DNA from: Quercus robur
Lineage: Eukaryota; Streptophyta; Magnoliopsida; Fagales; Fagaceae
Assembly: GCF_932294415.1 (NCBI RefSeq)
Contig: NC_065538.1
Location: forward strand, 76,645,834 to 76,709,833
DNA length: 64,000 bases
Direction: 5' to 3'
The notes under the pieces were generated by a model. The model saw nothing but the letters and a program-made list of their open reading frames with translations. It was not told where the DNA came from and made no database searches. Positions 20,997 through 30,628 of this stretch are shown in pieces; within the stretch, counting starts at the first letter, position 1, and each line of letters starts with the position of its first letter. The position numbers and the translations under genes were made by a program.

Positions 20997-22898
20997 ATGG
21001 ATAGAGGACAATCGTTAATCATACCTCCTTTATTTGATGGCACTAACTATGCATACTGGAAAGTACGCATGAGAGTTTTCTTGCAATCTTTAGATGAGAA
21101 AGTGTGGCAAGCTGTTGAGATAGGCTGGACCAAGTCGAAGGAAGCGTCGGCCGACTGGGATGATGCCAAGATAAAGGCACCAAACTTCAATAGCAGAGCG
21201 TTGAATGCCTTATTCAGTGCAGTCACCAATGAGGAGTTCAAGAAGATATCCTCCATTGAAACTGCTAAGAAAGCATGGACCATCCTCCAGACAACTTATT
21301 AGGGAACCAAGGCTGTCAAGGATTCAAAGTTATAGAGGCTTACTACAAGCTTTGAAGAGATTAAGATGGAGGAGGATGAGTCATTTGATGAGTTCTATGC
21401 CAAGCTGAAGGACATAGTGAACTCTGCTTTCAATCTTGGGGAAATCATTCCTGAACCCAAGATTGTGAGAAAAGTGCTTAGATCTCTACTCGAGAGATTC
21501 CATGCCAAGATCATCACAATTGAGGAATCAAAGGATATTGACAAGATTCCTTTGACAGAGTTGGCTGGTAATTTGCAGACCTACGAGCTAGGGTTATCAA
21601 GGATTGGCAAGATGGGTAAAGGCAAGAGCATGACACTGAAGGCCATGAGTAGTGAGACAGATGAGTCTTCAGATGATGAAGATTCTAAGATGAAGTCCTA
21701 CATTACCAGGTAGTTCAAGAAGTTTATGAAGAATGCCAATGGAAAGGGCTTCAACAAGGACTGTAGGCAATCCAGTTCTTCTCAGTTTAAGATCCAAGAC
21801 AAAGGGAAGAAGGATACAAGGGATGGCGGCCAGTACACTGTTTCCGCAGGACCTAAGTGCTTTGGGTGTCAAGGCTTCGGTCACATGAAACAGGAGTGTC
21901 CTACATATCTCAATAGCATTGGAAAGAGCAAGGCACTTGTTGCTACCGTGAGTGACACCGAGCTTGAGGATGATTTCGACAATGAGGATGACGGAATCTT
22001 GAATGCCTTCACTGCCACTGTTAATCCTACTAATGGGATTGTTGAAGATGTGGTTGAAGAAGAGGAATTGGTGAAATCCAAGTTTGAGAAGATGGATGAT
22101 CAAGATGATATCCATACAGCCTATGAGAAATTATACAAGCTTTCTGAGAAACATGAGAAACTTTACAGGCTAATCACCAAGAAGCTCAGTGATGTGGAAC
22201 TTGACTGTAAGGAGCTTTTCATAAAGTTTGATGAGGCTAATCAGACTATTGGAGCACTGAGTTATGAGAACAATTTCTTGGCTGAAAAGACCATGAAGCT
22301 TGAAGCTGAACTATTTCAAGTCAGAGCTCAATTGGAGAGGACTTCAAGTGCTAAGCTTGATGAGATGCTCAGTCTTCAGAAATCTGCTTCTGATCGAACA
22401 GGTTTAGGGTATGGTTTCTTTTCCTCTAATACTGCTTCTACTAGTACTACTGTTTTTGTTCCTCCTAGCAATAATGTTGAAATTGAGAATAATAATGTTA
22501 AAACTAATTTAGCTAGTGAGAACTTAGACAAAGGTAAATCTATCTTAGGAGCACCTCTTAAGCAAGATAAGAAGGAAGTTAAGAACCCTAGGGCTAAGAA
22601 GTCTAATTTTCAAAAGGCTAAACAAAAGAAGCAGCATCTTTGTCATTATTGTGGAGTCGTCGATTATACTCGACCAAATTGCTATAAGTGGCTTGCCACT
22701 CAACAGAGCAATGGCATGATAGCATCTGGAAGCCAGAATCAGCTTCAATCCTCTCTTGCTCCTCTTGGAGATCTTCTTAAAGCTCTCATGTTCCTTTCGA
22801 ACTTGAACGGTTTTAATTCTTCCCCCTCACCGCCGGTTCAAAGGTTTAATCAAAGGAAAGGTTCTTCCAGGGTGTGGAAGGAAAAGGGCTTTAAGTGA
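20997..22898 (+). pseudogene. Copia-type gag (UBN2-like) with two zinc knuckles, three in-frame stops
   Basis: The start is the ATG at 20997 (MDRGQSLIIPPLFDGTNYAY), a classic copia gag opening followed by WKVRMRVFL and a UBN2-type helical region. A CCHC knuckle reads CFGCQGFGHMKQECP. After an acidic stretch and a long coiled coil (about residues 360-460), a second knuckle-like CHYCGVVDYTRPNC has Tyr in place of His. The frame is constant but carries TAG at 21300, 21333 and 21711. It ends GSSRVWKEKGFK with no protease or integrase following. In an autonomous relative this protein would form the particle that packages RNA. This copy could not make full-length protein without readthrough. Confidence 0.85.
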
Positions 22899-24275
22899 TT
22901 CTATCACTTTTCTCTTTTTCTCGTCTTGTTTTTGTGTGTGCATTACTTGTGTGTTTGCTTTCATGTTTTGAGTCAGTCTAGTTTTTATGCTTTGCTTTGT
23001 TTAACATGTTTTTTTTTTTGTTATTTTTCAATTTTGCTTTGTTTTATTTTTTTCATATAAAAAAAAATTGAAAAATCAGAAAAATACAAAAATAGTGTGT
23101 TTTGTGTACATTGGTACTTGTGTACCTTGGATGACCATTAAAACAAAGTTTTCTAAACTTTGTATCTCCTGTAGTTTAGATGAGCATCTCTATGCACAAT
23201 TAAGCAAGTGAACTTTGTGGCTCTTGTTTATGATGAGTAAGATTAAGTGATCTCTTGTACTTAACACTCGTATCACTCTTTTTGACGGGAAGGACTAAAA
23301 AATCCTAAGAGAAAGACATAAATAACCATCTCACCACTGTTGCCTGCCAATCATAATATGACACCTGTATGCTTCTGCATAGCAAAAGTGCAGTATCAAT
23401 GACATTTGTGTGCTTCGACATAGCAAAATTGGAATGTCAAATGCTTACCATCATTGGGTATTTTATTTTCTCTCTCTTATATGCCTATGCATGATTTACT
23501 TAAATAAAAATATGCAAAGAAAATGAAAAGCAAAAAGATAAAAAATGCTTTAAATATGATTGCAAGCGTGTATTCTAGGAGATGTGGGAGTTATAGGATG
23601 TACCTCAAAGGTGGTAATCCTCATCAAGCAGTTATGATTGTGTGTGAGTTAAAGTGATTTTCTCATATCTCAAATCATCATAACATGTATACATTTATGC
23701 AATCTTGTGATGTTTTTCATACACAACACACAATATTCTTTGCTACTCTTGATACATGTGCAGGTATAATATGATTTGGCCATCACAAGGTTTTATATAT
23801 GTTAATGTATGCTCACTAAACTGTCTTGACTTATTTTTGAAATATAAAATTGGTTAGACTTGTTTAGTGTGTGTGTGTGTTTTGGGATCTATGTGCTTAA
23901 CATTTTTTTGTTGAGAGATGTTTTTTGAGAGCTTAAAATGATTGAATGGATCTTTGGTTGAGTTGCATGCTTGATTGCATTTATATCTGTATTTTTCACT
24001 TCTTGAAAAACGGTTTTTAAGCAATCTCGACATCTCCTCGACACCTGGCTTTCTGTCGAGCTCTTAAGGTCTTCTCTTATCGCAATCGCGATAGATCTTC
24101 GACAGCTGGTGGATCGAACGAGAAAGTTCTTGGATCATCGATAGCTTCTCGACAGCTGGTGGGTTGATCGAGATTCTCTTCTTGTGTCTGTGCTTTGTTT
24201 CTTGACACCTTCTCGATAGCTGTATCTGTCGACGTTGTTTTTCTTGACACCTACCTCGACAGATGGCTCGACACC
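22899..24275 (+). other. Non-coding spacer of the gag-only element
   Basis: No ORF of note where pol would be expected. A T-rich stretch follows gag (22905-23060). At 24000-24275 there is a cluster of TCGACAGCTGGTGG-, CTCGACACCT- and TCTGTCGA-like words that echo the LTR block at about 20158-20202. Whether pol was deleted or never present cannot be told. Confidence 0.7.
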
Positions 24276-26609
24276 TGTAACGCCCCAGCCAAAAAAAAAA
24301 AAGGTGATGGGGGGATCAGATTTTAAGGGGCCACACGTGTGACCCCACCTACCCTTTTGCTCCCCACCACTCATTTGTAAATTATCTCTTTTCTCTCTTT
24401 GCCTGGCCACACACTCATTCTTTGCTCTTCTTTTCTTTTTCATTTTCTCTCAACACAAAACACCTCTTTCTCACACTCCCTCACTCTCCCATTGGAACCT
24501 TCACTCCTCATCACCTCCACCATCTTTTTCCAGCGAAGTATACTGGAAAACTCCATAAGACTAAGGTAAGGCTCACTCATCTCTATTTATTTGCTAATCT
24601 TTTGGTGGTTTATATGCTTTTGCTTGAGGTTATGTCTATCTAAGCTTTAATAATAATACCCATGTGATTTATGAGTATTAGAAGTGATATTTATGTATTT
24701 TTATGTATGGGTTTTGGTCTTGGTGGATGTATTTGATGAGTGGGTTTATAATTTTTGCAATGGTGGTTATCTAAATTGTGAGGATTTGGGGGTTTTGGCT
24801 TTTTAATGTGAAATAGATTGTGAATATAATTTATTGAGTTTATTTGGAGCTAGTAAAAGATTTAAATGGTTGTGTTGGAGGATATTGTGATTTTGGTTTC
24901 ATGGGTCTTTGATGATTTTGTGTAAATCTTATGGAAGCGACTCATAAATTGTTAAGATTTTAGTATTAGGGAGATGATATTGAATGGGTAAATTTTATAA
25001 ATTGGAATCTATGCCTTGTGAGTTAATTTGTTGAGAACTTTGGAAGTGGAATATATTATTTGTGAGGTTAATTACTAGGCTTGCCTAATTAATTGCTTAG
25101 TTAGCAATCTCTAATTCATAGTTAAATACAATGTGAAGCTTTATGCTTATTGTGATAGGTTTGCTTGGTGTTGTTTAGGTTCTAGCTAATCTCTTTTGGA
25201 GCTTGGAGAGTTAGGTTTTTTGCGGGTTGCAAGGTAAGTAGTTTTTTAATGGAATTTTTGGAAAATAACCATGTTGCATAAATGTTATTTTTGGGACAAA
25301 CATATTTTGGAAAATTATTCTTAGGATTATATTTTCTTAAAAACGTATTGTGTTGTGACCTTATTGTATATGACTATTTATGAGACATGCATTATATTTG
25401 GTAATGCGAATGGGGAAATGCATAAATTGTTAGATTGGAAATGATAAGCATCTTTTATAAAATTCTTGGGAATAGATTTTATGGATTTATTGCATTATTT
25501 GCAAATTCTAAAGATGTTTTATCTTGACTTGTGATATTTGGGGAATTGATAGAAAATCTTATTGACAAGAAACGATTTTGGAAAAATTTGAGAACCTTGT
25601 GAATATATTGGGTATTTTAAGGGTTTTTGTGAAACTACTTGAAATTGAACAGTGTTTTGATTTCATGTAAACTGTGAGCTCTTTATGCTTTTACCCTTGG
25701 ACTGTGACATGTGACTACCCGGTGATTACCCAGCTAGATGTCGTAGTCTTTGTGACGTTGGTATCTTTGCACCCCGTCTTTGTGGCAGATTGATGTCTTT
25801 GTGGCATAATTGATGTCTTCGTGGCATAACTTGATGTCTTCGTGGCATAACTTGATGTCTTTGTGGCATACCTAACATCTTTATGGCGGCTTATCATGTG
25901 GCCTTGGGTTGGATTTTTAGGTTTTAAAAAGAGTGTTTTGATAGCTCACAGTAAATTGTACATAGTTTCATGTTGGTATACTTTGAAAAAGTTTGGTGCT
26001 ACATTCTTTTAATCATTCTTGTCATTTTATTAAGGAAAATGGATTTGCTGGATTTTTTTATGGAAATTCCTAAATTATGAAACGTTTTGTAAAATGTCCA
26101 TTATCATGAAACTTGCATTTACCCCACCCCCATTAATTGTGCTACTTATTGGGCTTTGTCTCATTCCATTATTTTATAAACTTTTTCAGAGTAGGCGACT
26201 ATCTTTTTGAGACAGCTTTTTTTTTTTGGTGGCTAGTAGTAGTTAGACTAACTGTTGATGGAGGCTGACTTTTGTGATGGAGATAATTGATGATGTATAA
26301 CTTAGAGTAGGGTTGACCCAATTCTTTTGTATCTAATAGTGGTTTTGCCTCTATTTCCATTAATGGGACAAGTTGATGATATGTAATTATTTATTTAGAC
26401 CTTTATTCTTTTGTGGCCAATGGTCCTTGTAATTATTGCTTAGAGTTCTGACTTACTTTGTGAGTATATTTAATGGAATTATTATGATAATTCTTGATGT
26501 TGGCACTTGATATGATTTTTGTGGATTGGATTGCCAAAAAGGAAAAATCTACAGGTACTTTGAGACGTTTTTCTCATGCTTCGGACCCTTTGGGGTTTGG
26601 GGTGTGACA
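24276..26609 (+). mobile_element. Solo LTR (2.3 kb) nested in the gag-only element
   Basis: Begins TGTAACGCCCCAGCC and ends TTTGGGGTGTGACA, which form imperfect inverted ends, and is flanked by the perfect 5-bp duplication ACACC (24271-24275 and 26610-26614). No internal coding region is present. Long LTRs with TGTAACRCCCC/GGGGTGTGACA ends are typical of plant gypsy chromoviruses (Tekay/Del type). I infer a solo LTR left by LTR-LTR recombination; the exact clade is unverified. It contains a small minisatellite and a CT-rich, leader-like segment near 24420-24560 ending in TAAGACTAAGGTAAGG. It is the most recent event in this nest. Confidence 0.8.
25735..25890 (+). repeat. ~26-bp minisatellite in the solo LTR
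   Basis: Four to five tandem copies of a unit reading TTGATGTCTTCGTGGCATAAC with small changes, plus degenerate flanking copies (GATGTCGTAGTCTTTGTGACG and ACATCTTTATGGCGG). The minus-strand ORF with repeated SYATKT is a shadow of this repeat. Confidence 0.85.
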
Positions 26610-27196
26610 ACACCTCTCGACACCTCTATCTATTGAGAATTACTGAGGAGCTATATATTTGTTCGTCGCGATGCAGTTCTCATTTCTTCGATCTCTCTCG
26701 ATCTGTTCGCACTTGTTCCTCTCCCAAGCACCTTCTCTCTCACTCCAAACCTCTTCCCAAGTGATTTTTCAAGCTTTTTCAAGTTTTCCTTCACTTGGTA
26801 AGCTTCTAATCTCCTTCATTTACATGCATTCATGTTTTGTAACCTAGGTTTTGGGGTTTTTTTTGAAAAATTTGGGGTTTTTCAAAATTGATGAGTTATT
26901 GTTGAAATTTTGGGATGGGTTTTTACTTAAATGAGTTTCAAATCTCATGCATTGCATCACATTAGCATAATAACATTATTATAATGCATCTCAAATTGAT
27001 TATGTGTTGGTAGGATTGGATTGGGCTGAGCCCATGATGCAATTTCTTTTGTATATCACATGTTCATGCATTCTCCATGCATACGTACTTTCTTTTCAAT
27101 ATACTTGCTATATTTGAACTGTTTGGAGCTTTTCTGATTGTCTCTTTCTTCCCCCTTTCTCTCTTGTTTACGTTAGTCGTGTTTATAGCATTTAAG

Positions 27197-28381
27197 CGTA
27201 AGTCAGCTCCGTCCCAGAACCTTTTGCGTTCTAGGGCATCGTTTTCGTCTGATCCTACTCCTTCTCACATTTGGTTCCGTGATGAGGATGCCTGAAAGGA
27301 CTTTTCGGAGAACTTTTCTCGATGAGGTGTTCATTTGGAACGTTGAGTCATTTTGGCGGACTTCGCCGACACTGACCTTTCCACTGTCATTCATAGTCGG
27401 GGATGGGAGTCACTATGTGACGTTCCAGTCACTTATCCTATTGTGCTGATCCAGGAGTTTTACTCCAACATGCATGGTTTCAATTTTTCAGTAACTCTCT
27501 TTTCTACTCGCGTTCGAGGTATGCGCATTGTAGTCACACCGCAGCTTGTTGCGAATATGCTTCATGTTCCGATGATAGAGCATCTTGACTACCTCGGTTG
27601 TGAGCGTCTGCGGACTGTGTCCAAAGACGAGATTATTTCCGCTTTCTGTGAGTGTCTCGTAGATTAGAGTGATCGTCAGTTTACACTATGTCGGCCTTTT
27701 GCTAAAGGTCCTAGATTCATGAACATAGTGATGACTTTTGTTTTGCACCCACTATCTCACTATAACTCTATCATAGAGTCTCGTGCTCGATTTTTGCTTT
27801 CTTTATTAGAGCACTTCACTATAGATTTTCCTTCACACTTTATTCTTTCTATCTTAGATGTGTATAGGGATACGACTACCCGTGATAAGCTTATTTTCCC
27901 TTCGGCTATCACATGGATTCTATGCCATTTTTCTGTTCCTTTTCCCTCTTTCGACCATTTTCTTGTCATGTGTGCCATAGACTACACTACTGTTAAACGT
28001 AGTGAGGCATAGTTTAGGTCTCGGCAGTCAGATTCAAGAGCTCCTCCATCCCGTTATACTTTGTCTCGTTCTGCTCCATCCATATCCGCTCCCTCCTCTT
28101 CTTCGAGTGATGTGACTCTAGGAGACATCATGGCACAGTTGCAGCGCATGGATGCTCGCCTTGATACTCTCTCTACGGAGTTGTATTAGGTGAACATTTG
28201 TGTCGGTTGTATTGTACGACGACAGGCGACCATGGGTGGTTTTGCTCCTGAGGCTTCTCCTCCACCGCCTCCTCTAATGGCTTCTGATTCTGAGGATGAG
28301 GATGATGATGATGGTGATGACGATGATGCTTTAGATGATGATGATGAAGATGCTAGCTCTACCGATGAGATGTCTACTTGA
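27197..28381 (+). pseudogene. Extra ORF, plant transposon-protein family (Transposase_32-like), disabled
   Basis: A single frame runs from about 27197 (KRKSAPSQN) to the TGA before 28383, broken by stops including 27293, 27665, 28010 and 28187. The core (about 27353-28000) has LADFADTDLSTVIHSRGWESL, FYSNMHGFNF, TRVRGMRIVVTPQLVANML and SAITWILCHFSVPFPS. As I remember it, this matches the 'putative plant transposon protein' domain (PF20167) found in many plant retroelement proteins. The C-terminal part has DIMAQLQRMDARLDTLSTELY followed by a Pro-rich and then a strongly acidic Asp/Glu tail. No catalytic motif is visible and the function is unknown. No start ATG is clear, and an upstream exon is possible. 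It occupies the position where SIRE-like elements carry an env-like gene. Confidence 0.7.
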
Positions 28382-28912
28382 TACTCTTATCCTTTGTCAC
28401 TCGTGACAAAAAGGGGGAGTAGTTTTGGATATATGAGATTAGTAATTCTTAGGGGGAGAGTTAGTATATGACATTTTTGTTAGGGGAAGTATTGATATTT
28501 GAGGGATGTAGTGAGGATTACATGTATCTTTTTCTTTTCTCTATTTTAGATACATTTGTTCTTGTACATGGGTCTTGTGACCATTTGTGACAATTTATAT
28601 ATGTGATGTATGTTTTTTTCACGTACCCTTACATGTGTTGTTTCTTTTCTCTCTTTATATACATGCTTCTTAATACTTGTATGCAATTTATTATTTCTGT
28701 TTCACACAAAGATGCCTTGATGGGTTTTGTTTGAAGTGTTTCAGAAATACAGGTTGTCAAAGTCTTTTTGCTATAAACTTTCTTCTTGCAAAGTTTTTCT
28801 AGAGTTTGTGTTAGGATGGATTTTATTGTATTTAACAAGTGAATATGAGTTGAGTGATTTATGACTTCTCTCATATGTTCATTTGTTTGTTGTGGTTTTT
28901 TCACGTATTGTC

Positions 28913-28922
28913 AAAGGGGGAG
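28913..28922 (+). other. Polypurine tract
   Basis: AAAGGGGGAG lies just upstream of the 3' LTR. A second, similar purine tract (ACAAAAAGGGGGAG, about 28406-28419) follows the extra ORF, as is often seen in SIRE-type elements. Confidence 0.8.
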
Positions 28923-28924
28923 AT

Positions 28925-29888
28925 TGTTAGGACATATGTGATTCACTTGTTAGGAACATATGTCACTATTTTATGTAATTGACTTATCATTTGACAAAAC
29001 GCACTTTACTTGTATTTTGGCAGATCTAGGATGTGTTTAATATTTCAAAAAACTATGTTTCAAGATCAAGTGTTGAAGACATGCAAGTCTGTCCAAGATT
29101 CAAGCTGAAGAAGTGCTGTTCATTAAAACTCACCAGACAGCACCTCGACAGACAGCTATTTGTCGAGCTTTATGAAAAACAGAATTCTAGTTCTGCTTTG
29201 ACTTTAATCCAATTTTATGTGTTTGAGTTTTCTTTTCTTTTAACCCTAGATATATAAAAGGATTATTTTAAGGGCCGTCAAAGTGTTCACAAATTGCACA
29301 AGTTTTGAGAATAGTTTGTTCAAGCAAATTGTGACTGGAGACAAAATTTTGCCCTTGTTCATCTCTTTTGAAGAAGTTACTGTGTATGTTCACCTTAGGG
29401 TTTTGTGACTAAGCATCTTCTTGATTTTCATCGTGTGGATGAACTGAAGAACTTTGCAGCCAACGACCTTTTCTAGTTGGTGATTGAAGTCGCGTACTTG
29501 GATCCGTGTAATTGGTTAGTCACGTACTTGGAAGCCGTGCATCGAAAGGGGAAATTGTCACTACAAAATAAGTCTAATTGGGTATTGGGGTAAGGGTTCA
29601 ACTGTAGGTTGGTATAAGGGACTGTGATTCCTTTACTTGTAACCGCTTATTTTGATAATAGTGGAATTTCGGGAGTGGTGACCTGAAAATCACCTAGTGG
29701 GGTTTTTGCTGTTAGGTTTTTTCCATTCGTAAACAAATCACCATGTTATTTATTTTCCGCTGCATAATTAGTTTATTATTGATTTGTTTGTGCTATCATG
29801 TATTTGCATGTTAATTTGATTAATTAATAAACTTGGCTAATTAATCAATTAATTTATCACAAGGGGTCAATTTGTTTTTGGCCAATCG
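28925..29888 (+). repeat. 3' LTR of the gag-only element (964 bp)
   Basis: Matches the 5' LTR throughout with scattered substitutions and small indels. The last base appears changed (ending CAATCG where the 5' LTR ends CTATCA), and it is followed by the duplication AGAGA. Confidence 0.9.
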
Positions 29889-29893
29889 AGAGA

Positions 29894-30490
29894 GATGGGA
29901 GAGAAGAGAGAGAATTGATTTGTTTATATTATTTGTAGGTATAGTTTATATTATTTTAATGAGTTGTATGTAAAAATAAAAACTAAGATGTTGATTGAGT
30001 TGTAAAATAAGATGATAAAATAGGTTTTGAGGATGTATAATAAACATTTTTTTGCATCTCCGGATGCTAGATTAGTAAACTATTTTAAGAAACTTTTTAT
30101 GAGAAAATAGAAAAATGACTAACTTTCACATAAAAAGTTTCCAAAAAATAAATTACTAATGTAAGGGCATACATTAATCCAACTCATAAAACAAAAGGAA
30201 AATTAAGGAAGAAAAATTTGGGGTTCATTGGCATTGGGCCATACAATTGGCCTAAACTAACATCCATATGGCCGGGTGCCCATTGATGAAGTTCTAGCAT
30301 TTAAGGTTACTTAAATATTGTTTCTAGAAAGTAAAACCTGCATGCTTTTGCTTTGCTGAGACAAAGTGGTCACCCTGTAGAAAAATTCAAAGTTCTCATG
30401 TGTGTATAATGGAAGACAAATGAACCTCGGCTTCTTTCTATGTTCTTCAAGCATCACACCCCAAGCTCTATAAGAACGTGCACTTCACCA
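29894..30490. other. Intergenic DNA between two LTR elements
   Basis: No gene seen. The sequence on both sides of the gag-only element (19790-19949 and 29894-30080) is AT-rich with GTTGTANNTAAAAATAAAAACTAA words on each side, so the element may have landed in an older MITE-like repeat. The rest is featureless. Confidence 0.4.
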
Positions 30491-30537
30491 GGGTCATCAA
30501 CCAGATCAAACATAATTAGGCTCCACAAAACCCAACA
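30491..30537 (-). repeat. Remnant of the 3' LTR
   Basis: Only the U3 tip survives, matching 34785-34831 with four or five differences. It is preceded on the minus strand by an AAGTGGGAGATT polypurine tract (about 30538-30549). Confidence 0.75.
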
Positions 30538-30628
30538 AATCTCCCACTTGGAGACTAGTTCAATCACCAACATCAACCGCAATCCTCCAAAACACAATCC
30601 CTCATCCTTGCAACTCATCCTCCTGTCC

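Larger units (their letters stand above)
19955..29888 (+). mobile_element. Non-autonomous LTR retrotransposon with copia-type gag and an extra ORF
   Basis: Two LTRs of 969 and 964 bp start TGTTAGGACATATGTG and are flanked by the 5-bp duplication AGAGA (19950-19954 and 29889-29893). A TGGTATCAGAGC primer site follows the 5' LTR, and an AAAGGGGGAG polypurine tract precedes the 3' LTR. The internal part encodes a gag-like frame (20997-22898) and a second ORF (27197-28381). No protease, integrase, RT or RNase H motif is readable in between. A solo LTR is nested inside (24276-26609). The layout resembles gag-only (TR-GAG or LARD-like) elements mobilised by a relative, probably of the SIRE/Maximus copia group; that placement is inference. 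Confidence 0.9.

Noticed and set aside
24422..24643. CT-rich leader and GTAAGG as a host gene 5' exon
   Set aside because: It lies wholly inside the TSD-flanked solo LTR, where such leader-like sequence is expected.
25735..25890. Possible CRISPR-like array
   Set aside because: The units are adjacent with no unique spacers, and the context is a plant LTR. It is a minisatellite.
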